Origin: GCA-2794515 sp033763335
GTDB lineage: Bacteria > Chloroflexota > Anaerolineae > Aggregatilineales > Phototrophicaceae
NCBI GenBank assembly: GCA_033763335.1
Contig: JANRKU010000008.1
Location: 62,001-126,000 of the forward strand
Length of the DNA stretch: 64,000 nucleotides
Direction of reading: 5' to 3'
Both the position numbers and the translations under genes were made by a program. Position 1 is the first letter of the stretch, and every line of letters begins with the position of its first letter. Below the pieces are notes generated by a model. It was not told the origin of the DNA. It worked only from the letters and a program-made list of their open reading frames with translations, and did not search any database. This document shows, in pieces, positions 59,531 to 64,000 of this stretch.

Positions 59531-61483
59531 ATGAGACGTAAATTTATACTGGTAACACTGTTCCTCACGGTATTCATATCGGCTTTTGCCAGCACAGCAT
59601 CTGCACAAGACCGTATCACTGACCGCTACAATCAAATTTTGGCACATTTGACCAGCTATTTGGGATTATCTGCGCCCATTCAATTCCTCGATTCATGGAC
59701 ATGGGAAGAAATTGTCGGTAGCAATTCTGGGTTTGATTGCCCCGCCCCCGGTGTTTCGTATCCATCATCACCCAATCGCTACCTCAAATACACCATCAAT
59801 TATGATGGACAACGCTATGATTATCGCGTCAATGGCGATGGCACGATTTTGGTATTATGTGGTGCGAGTGGGCAACCATTAGCACGCCTCGAAAATGGCG
59901 TAAATGTCCTCACTGCATTGCCCCCTGCGCCTACCCCAACCGCAACAACTGTTGCGATACCTGTTGCCCCATGGTATGTGTGGTTTTATATGCCGACAGC
60001 CGATAGACTGATTTTGTATAATCAAAACGGCGAAGTGGTAACGGTGAATCGCCCCCGTATCGCCAACGAAGTCCTCGCATCTGATAATTTGAAAATGGCA
60101 TTCTCACGCGATGGGCGTTATTTGGTGCAATCAGTCAAAGTATCACCCAATATCCCCACCCTTTCGATTTATGATTTTGCCACAGGCACGATTAGAAGCA
60201 TCCCCCTAGCCGTCACCGATACGGTTCAATTGGGCTTTGGGAATGATTTTTATTCGCCTGCTATTGGGTCAACCTATATCTTCTCGCCTGATTCAAAATC
60301 TGTGGCGGTTGGTGTGGCACGCTCAGATTCGCCAGAATTTAACGAATGGCGTGTGATGGTGATAGACCTCGCTACAGGGTCAATCACCAAACAAGTACGC
60401 CATACCGAAATTGCGGCTATCACTGTTGCCCCATCGGTAGAAATCACCTCAGCTCTCACTGGATTTGGGTCATTCTTCCCCAACATTGTCTATTGGGATA
60501 ATTTGGGCAATATCCATTTCCAATTGATTTATCAATTTGCAGGTGGGGCGCTCACCTACCCTGCATTGGCATGGAATCCGACCACCAATAGCGCCACCGT
60601 TAGCCCGTATAATCGGTCATCTATTGATCTATTGCCAACTGATGGGAGCATTATTTATACCGACAATGAACCAACTCTGCCTGCATTGCCATCAGAAGGC
60701 ATGTTCCCAACCCAAAATGTGATTCGGCGCGGATTGCCCATCGGCACATCCATGACCCCACAACAATTATTCACCACGCCCATTTACAATATGTATGCGG
60801 CGCGTTGGACAACGGGTGGCACACAAGTCGCATTTTTGTTTGAGGACAGCATCAATCCTGCCCGTTGGGGTATCTATACCATCGGTGTTGGCGTTGAACC
60901 ATTTTTACAATTGTCAGATGGCTATGATATGCTGGTCGGTGTGAGCAATGGCGCTGTCACCACCGCAGAAGGGTTTGATACCTTCGTTGTTACATGGCAT
61001 CAAAATGGCATCACCCCCACCAATATCGGCACACTGCCCCCCATGTCTGGCAATCCAAGCATCGCCTGGGCGCAACCCTTCAATTCTGCCTTTGGGTTGA
61101 CCAGCTTGGTCACAAGCCCGACCACTGGCACAACACCACCATCCGTCTCTGCAACCCCTTTGCCATTGGCAACCAGTAGTGTTGTTATCCCTGTTGGGGC
61201 GACTGTCTTATGCACAGGCGCACCCGTGAGCATTGTACGGGTGGGTATTGCCGGGCGCGTTTTTGTCGGTGGCGTGAATAGAGGTCCGTTGAATGTGCGC
61301 CAAACTGCCAGCACCACTGCCCCAATTTCCCGCATTATCCCAGAAGGGACACGCTTTGATATTATCGGCGGTCCACAATGCGGTGAAGGCTATACATGGT
61401 GGCAAATTCGCTTAGATGATGGTGTGGTGGCATGGGTCGCAGAAGGCACTAGCGCCCAATATTTCATTGAACCAGCCCCATAA
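59531..61483 (+). CDS. Exported beta-propeller protein with C-terminal SH3 domain
   Basis: A 650-residue secreted or surface protein. The signal peptide (LVTLFLTVFISAFASTASAQ) sets the start at 59531; the longer open frame upstream has no signal. A propeller-like region with PD40-type pieces follows (KMAFSRDGRYLVQS, YIFSPDSKSVAVGVA, RWTTGGTQVAFLF). A Thr/Pro linker (TSPTTGTTPPSVSATPLPLA) leads to an SH3 domain (about 575-645: GPLNVRQTASTTAPISRIIPEG, YTWWQIRLDDGVVAWVAEG). It is probably a cell-wall-associated binding protein. It resembles the exported SH3 and PD40 proteins elsewhere in the window. Confidence 0.8.
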   Translation: MRRKFILVTLFLTVFISAFASTASAQDRITDRYNQILAHLTSYLGLSAPIQFLDSWTWEEIVGSNSGFDCPAPGVSYPSSPNRYLKYTINYDGQRYDYRVNGDGTILVLCGASGQPLARLENGVNVLTALPPAPTPTATTVAIPVAPWYVWFYMPTADRLILYNQNGEVVTVNRPRIANEVLASDNLKMAFSRDGRYLVQSVKVSPNIPTLSIYDFATGTIRSIPLAVTDTVQLGFGNDFYSPAIGSTYIFSPDSKSVAVGVARSDSPEFNEWRVMVIDLATGSITKQVRHTEIAAITVAPSVEITSALTGFGSFFPNIVYWDNLGNIHFQLIYQFAGGALTYPALAWNPTTNSATVSPYNRSSIDLLPTDGSIIYTDNEPTLPALPSEGMFPTQNVIRRGLPIGTSMTPQQLFTTPIYNMYAARWTTGGTQVAFLFEDSINPARWGIYTIGVGVEPFLQLSDGYDMLVGVSNGAVTTAEGFDTFVVTWHQNGITPTNIGTLPPMSGNPSIAWAQPFNSAFGLTSLVTSPTTGTTPPSVSATPLPLATSSVVIPVGATVLCTGAPVSIVRVGIAGRVFVGGVNRGPLNVRQTASTTAPISRIIPEGTRFDIIGGPQCGEGYTWWQIRLDDGVVAWVAEGTSAQYFIEPAP

Positions 61484-61519
61484 AGTCACTCGCTTGCAGA
61501 TATAGATAAACGAAATACC

Positions 61520-61546
61520 GTAAGGGCGCAACCAGTTGCGCCCTTA
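61520..61546. repeat. Intergenic palindrome, GGGCGCAAC type
   Basis: Arms GTAAGGGCGCAA and complement around CCA, 36 bases after the preceding stop, in a 166-base gap. Confidence 0.8.
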
Positions 61547-61649
61547 CACATTCTCCCCCCAATTGATAGAAAACAGCAAATTTTATGATTTATCTCAAGA
61601 AACGGGTAAAATAGGGATATTGAGTTATAACGAAAAAGGATGACGCACG

Positions 61650-64000
61650 ATGTCCGATGAAAAAGCGCGTGAATTAGAAGAACGGGGGATTCAGGCGGCA
61701 AAGGCGGGCAACAAGGATGAAGCCCGAAAGTTGCTCCAAAATGCCCTCCGACTCAATCCCAATAGCGAAAATGGCTGGTTGTGGCTGGCGAGTGTATTAA
61801 AAGAGAAAAAAGAACGCCTCCTATGCTTGCAAAAGGTACTCGAAATTAACCCTAGCAATGAAATGGCGCTTAAAGCGGTGCGTGCCTTTGGTGTAGACCC
61901 CAACCAACTTGTGCCACAACGCGGGTCACTATCGCAATCGCTTGCCGATGACGATGAAGCAGGTGGTGATGCGAATATCCCTATTGCCAATGCAGAAAAA
62001 ATCGCCCAAAATCAGGCGGAATTGGCGCAATTGCTCCAAACCTATGATGCACAAAAAATTCCACCTAAAAAAGTACAATGGGTAAAAAAGAGCAAAAATC
62101 GGGCTGGTGAACGCGAAATTGTTGTATTGCGGGCGCAAATTGGGGCGGCGCTTGCCACATTTGCCACAATCGTCGTTGCACTCGCCTTCTTTGCCATTAG
62201 CAATAGCCCCGATATCCAATTGGTGTTATTTGGCGCGTCTCCAACCCCACGCCTGCCAACATCCACGCCGACGAATACACCGACCAATACACCGGGGTTT
62301 ACCCCCACACCATCACCGACCAAAGATTTTACGGTAGAACCGACTTTTACCCCATCATTAACCCCTGCTGACCCATTGGTGTTGGTGGCGTGGCCCACAG
62401 GCGTTGAAGAACGCACACCCTTGCCCAGCCCTGTTTATTTATCGGTGCAATTGAATAGCCCGCTCTCAACAGCCGTTATCGCACTCCAAAAAAATGAACC
62501 TGATGTGGCATTGCCACTCGCCGCCACCGAACAGGCACGGTTAGGCAATTTGTTTAATCCATATCCCGCCTATTTGCAAGCAATTGCCTATGTGCAGAAT
62601 AATGAACCCGATTCTGCTATCGCCATTTTGGAAGAGGCAGAAACACGCCTCAACGATACCCAGAGTTCGAGCGCCGTCTCGCGGGATGATGCCCGTCAAT
62701 ATGCCCCGCTCATCAATTTGGGATTTGCGCGGGTATTTCTCCAACAAGCCAAAAACGCCCAAGCACGCGGATTGACGGGCGAAGTTGCGCGGTTGGTGGC
62801 ACTCATCAAAGAACGGTCAGAAGCCATTTTGATTGATTTCCCCACGTTTATCGAAGCCTATATCACCTTATCAGAAGCCTTTATGCTGGAGCGCGATTAT
62901 AGTGAAGCCATTGCTCGTCTTTCTGAGGCACAACAAGTTCAGGGATTAGAGGCAAATGTCGGGCTGGTCATCCAAAAGGGTGAGGTCTATTTGGCACAAG
63001 CCAGACGATTGGCATTAGAAGGCAATGCGTCTGGGTCTCGTACCGCTTTTGATTTGGCAGAATATCAGGGCTATTTGGCGACCTATCTCAATCCATTTAT
63101 TGAGCGTGGGCATGGCATACGTATTGAGGCGGCTATCGCACTGGGCGACCCCGGACGCGCTGTGATTTATAGCCAAGAATATTTATTTTACCTCCGCAAT
63201 AGCGCAGAAGCCTTTCGTCAATTGGGGAATGCGCGTGAGGCAGAAGGCAATGCTGACCTCGCATTGAGTGTTTATGATATTGCCCTAGAAACAGGTGGGA
63301 AACGTGATGTGGTGGCAGATATTTACCTGTCACGGGCGCAATTGTATATCAACGAAGGACGTTTTGCCGCCGCATTAGCCGATTTGAATAATTCGCTGGA
63401 ATTGCGCGATGATATTACGGTGCGCGTCCAACGGATGCGGATGGCGTATGCCGCAGGTGATTACGAAACCGTAGAAACCGATTCGGCATTATTACTCGGT
63501 TCTGGTGCGATTAGTGATAGCGAAGTGAATCTTTATTTGGCGCGGATATTGATAGACCGCGCAGACCCCACTGATACCGATACCTATTCTACCGCGTTGG
63601 GATTGCTCAATCGGGTGACGACAGAAATCCCTGCCGAGTTGCTCCCTGTGGCAGATGAATATCGGGCGCGGGCGCATTTTGTACTCGGCAATTTGAGCGA
63701 TGCGCTCACCAGCATTAATCGGTCATTGGATGTCTTGCAAACAGGGTCACGGCGCTATTTGCGCGGTCTGGTTTTTGATGCACAGGGCAATTTTGCCGAT
63801 GCGCTCAATGATTACGAGTGGTTACTCACATGGGATGAGGTGTTCGATTATCCCTTCATGGAGGATGTGGTGACGCGGATACAAGTTATTCAAACCACAT
63901 ACGCACAAGCCACCGCCACTGCCCAAACTGCCACCCAAACCGTATTGGATGCTACGGCGACCATCAGCGCAGACCGTACCGCCACCGCAGAATTTATCGC
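61650..64000 (+). CDS. Membrane-anchored TPR-repeat protein, 3' end outside the window
   Basis: An open frame from ATG 61650 through the window end (783 codons visible). A cytoplasmic N-terminal TPR pair (about 5-75: AAKAGNKDEARKLLQNALRLNP, RLLCLQKVLEINPSNEMALK) and a charged region precede one transmembrane helix (about 165-188, IGAALATFATIVVALAFFAI). A Thr-Pro linker (TPTNTPTNTPGFTPTPSP) leads outside the membrane to a long array of TPR-like helices, for example LGNAREAEGNADLALSVYDIAL and YINEGRFAAALADLNNSLEL. Such proteins are scaffolds for envelope complexes; the function is not known. The end in Ala/Thr repeats is another probable linker. Confidence 0.85.
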   Translation, partial: MSDEKARELEERGIQAAKAGNKDEARKLLQNALRLNPNSENGWLWLASVLKEKKERLLCLQKVLEINPSNEMALKAVRAFGVDPNQLVPQRGSLSQSLADDDEAGGDANIPIANAEKIAQNQAELAQLLQTYDAQKIPPKKVQWVKKSKNRAGEREIVVLRAQIGAALATFATIVVALAFFAISNSPDIQLVLFGASPTPRLPTSTPTNTPTNTPGFTPTPSPTKDFTVEPTFTPSLTPADPLVLVAWPTGVEERTPLPSPVYLSVQLNSPLSTAVIALQKNEPDVALPLAATEQARLGNLFNPYPAYLQAIAYVQNNEPDSAIAILEEAETRLNDTQSSSAVSRDDARQYAPLINLGFARVFLQQAKNAQARGLTGEVARLVALIKERSEAILIDFPTFIEAYITLSEAFMLERDYSEAIARLSEAQQVQGLEANVGLVIQKGEVYLAQARRLALEGNASGSRTAFDLAEYQGYLATYLNPFIERGHGIRIEAAIALGDPGRAVIYSQEYLFYLRNSAEAFRQLGNAREAEGNADLALSVYDIALETGGKRDVVADIYLSRAQLYINEGRFAAALADLNNSLELRDDITVRVQRMRMAYAAGDYETVETDSALLLGSGAISDSEVNLYLARILIDRADPTDTDTYSTALGLLNRVTTEIPAELLPVADEYRARAHFVLGNLSDALTSINRSLDVLQTGSRRYLRGLVFDAQGNFADALNDYEWLLTWDEVFDYPFMEDVVTRIQVIQTTYAQATATAQTATQTVLDATATISADRTATAEFI

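Overview
The window looks like chromosomal DNA of a monoderm-type bacterium, most probably a member of Chloroflexota (Anaerolineae-like). That assignment is inference from the gene set: a sortase and a YkuD L,D-transpeptidase, a bifunctional penicillin-binding protein with long extensions, many secreted or anchored proteins built from SH3, WD40/PD40 and TPR repeats with Thr-Pro linkers, a short EF-Ts, an intein in RecA, and no outer-membrane or LPS genes. There is no rRNA operon, no CRISPR array and no intact transposase or prophage. One tRNA, tRNA-Leu(UAA), is present.

Layout. 0-10 kb: a TauE/SafE permease cut by the window edge, a zinc-ribbon protein, a His-tailed thioredoxin, then minus-strand PBP1, intein-containing recA and a NERD-UvrD helicase. 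10-19 kb: an ECF sigma factor with a membrane partner, a GIY-YIG protein, an SH3/excalibur protein with a HEAT-repeat protein, an AraC regulator divergent from a membrane protein, a GNAT enzyme, a lone receiver and a PAS histidine kinase. 19-22 kb: the conserved rpsB-tsf-pyrH block. 22-33 kb: accessory and envelope genes (small exported protein, VanZ, PD40 and WD40 proteins, ABC-2 transporter, DinB, DUF4256, oligopeptide-binding protein fused to SH3) with an Rhs/YD-repeat relic and many palindromic repeats. 33-38 kb: phosphatase, tRNA-Leu, and an operon of a degenerate receiver/roadblock protein, an IGPS-like protein without catalytic residues and a lipoprotein esterase; then a WecA/MraY-type transferase. 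38.2-38.8 kb is a gene-free iteron-like array. 38.8-46.8 kb: GAF kinase, UPF0173 hydrolase, pfkA, proline dehydrogenase, transglutaminase/AraC pair, rsmI and an L,D-transpeptidase. 46.8-51.4 kb: ferredoxin, a methyltransferase-sortase-small membrane protein-Crp/Fnr run and a DinD/Bro-N protein. 51.5-64 kb: aspartate racemase, 7TM histidine kinase, a chelatase ATPase/VWA pair, phosphoesterase, M50-like protease, an endonuclease-IV-like TIM barrel with two small paralogues, and two large exported repeat proteins, the last running off the window.

Main points of interest. (1) The chelatase AAA ATPase and VWA halves are in -1 relation across an A9 run, and the VWA frame has no usable start codon near its conserved beginning: programmed frameshifting, transcript slippage or an assembly indel. 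(2) The 38.3-38.65 kb region carries nine perfect copies of a 10-bp repeat, several spaced by whole helical turns, plus two palindromes. (3) A 99-bp double-hairpin element occurs twice in opposite orientation with compensatory stem changes. (4) Families of palindromes sit in intergenic spaces directly downstream of genes, often between convergent genes. (5) An operon pairs a pseudo-receiver with a catalytically degenerate IGPS-like barrel.
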